Virus record (IMG/VR): IMGVR_UViG_3300035388_000018
Span: 1-58,336 of that record
Source: a virus
DNA length: 58,336 bases
Reading direction: 5' to 3' (one strand)
Shown here in pieces: positions 58,155 to 58,336 of the stretch (position 1 is the stretch's first letter; each line of letters opens with the position of its first letter). The notes below the pieces were generated by a model. That model had not been told where the DNA came from, did no database searches, and saw only the letters and a list, made by a program, of their open reading frames with translations. The translations under genes and the position numbers were made by a program.

Positions 58155-58336
58155 CGATCCTCCTTTTTGAGTTAATAAACATAAAAGAACTTGCTTAAAT
58201 ACCAAAGCATCAGAAATTTACAAACTGAAAATAGAAAATTGGCAATAACTCAATAATCAATGTAACTTATTGTTTTTACATAGAATAAAATAAATCTAGA
58301 CTTTTTATTAATACTAGTGTATAGCATTCTAAGTTA
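58155..58336. other. AT-rich window end without genes
   Basis: From about 58180 to the window edge the sequence is clearly richer in A and T than the phage genes. I see no coding frame or RNA gene. It should hold the leftward promoter of the gene at 57936-58154, but no clear pair of boxes stands out. Confidence 0.4.

Noticed and set aside
1-58336. tRNA or rRNA genes
   Set aside because: No cloverleaf-like stretch or rRNA core was noticed while reading. A covariance-model scan would be decisive and was not possible.

Overview
The window reads as most of a temperate contractile-tailed phage that also carries a plasmid replicon, that is, a phage-plasmid in the style of P1. The host cannot be named from sequence alone. 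A lipobox lipoprotein, AGGAG-type ribosome binding sites and TTGACA promoters fit a Gram-negative bacterium; anything narrower would be a guess. Direct evidence for the plasmid state is eight near-identical 18-bp iterons at 37806-38156 next to a RepA-like gene, a ParF/ParG-type partition pair, and a tyrosine recombinase. No attachment site is visible, and the recombinase is the only integrase-like gene.

Layout, rightward strand (1-37755). The window opens inside the tail sheath gene. It continues through tail tube-type proteins, a tail assembly chaperone with a probable +1 frameshift extension, a tape-measure candidate, baseplate wedge genes (gp25-like, gp6/J-like, I-like) and a first tail fibre with its DUF4376 assembly protein. 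Two DarA-like genes follow, then a second fibre with a second DUF4376 protein, and a striking protein made of exactly 20 tandem 22-residue repeats. Next come two large multidomain proteins (a zinc metallopeptidase; an inorganic-pyrophosphatase-like domain joined to an ADP-ribosyltransferase-like domain), a lysis cassette and a 2088-residue DarB-like methyltransferase-helicase. The arm ends with a terminator-flanked structural gene, the portal and the head protease/scaffold. The major capsid protein, terminase and neck genes are not here and should lie outside the window.

Centre (37760-40800). Iteron origin, leftward parA-parG-repA operon, then small genes.

Leftward strand (40816-58154). This is a compact early region of small genes plus replication, repair and nucleotide genes: tyrosine recombinase, a zinc-finger protein fused to the N-terminal domain of DnaB, a PP-loop (PAPS reductase-like) enzyme, a thymidylate synthase homologue, a PD-(D/E)XK nuclease, an HNH protein, and an SbcC/SbcD pair with a putative recombination partner. 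Three leftward transcription units start at the same promoter type, TTGACA overlapped by a 10-14-10 palindrome, which suggests one repressor regulon; no repressor gene is evident in the window. A fourth promoter at 57706-57735 has its own repeats and drives the rightmost operon. Hairpins directly before ribosome binding sites recur on both strands.

How it may work together: DarA/DarB-like and other polyvalent proteins probably enter the cell with the DNA and blunt host defences. RepA, ParA/ParG and the recombinase keep the circular prophage as a plasmid. SbcCD, the DnaB-domain protein and nucleotide enzymes support lytic replication, and the rightward arm builds the particle and lyses the cell. 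Two genes under 60 codons (40557-40727, 57465-57605) were found by reading the sequence directly.
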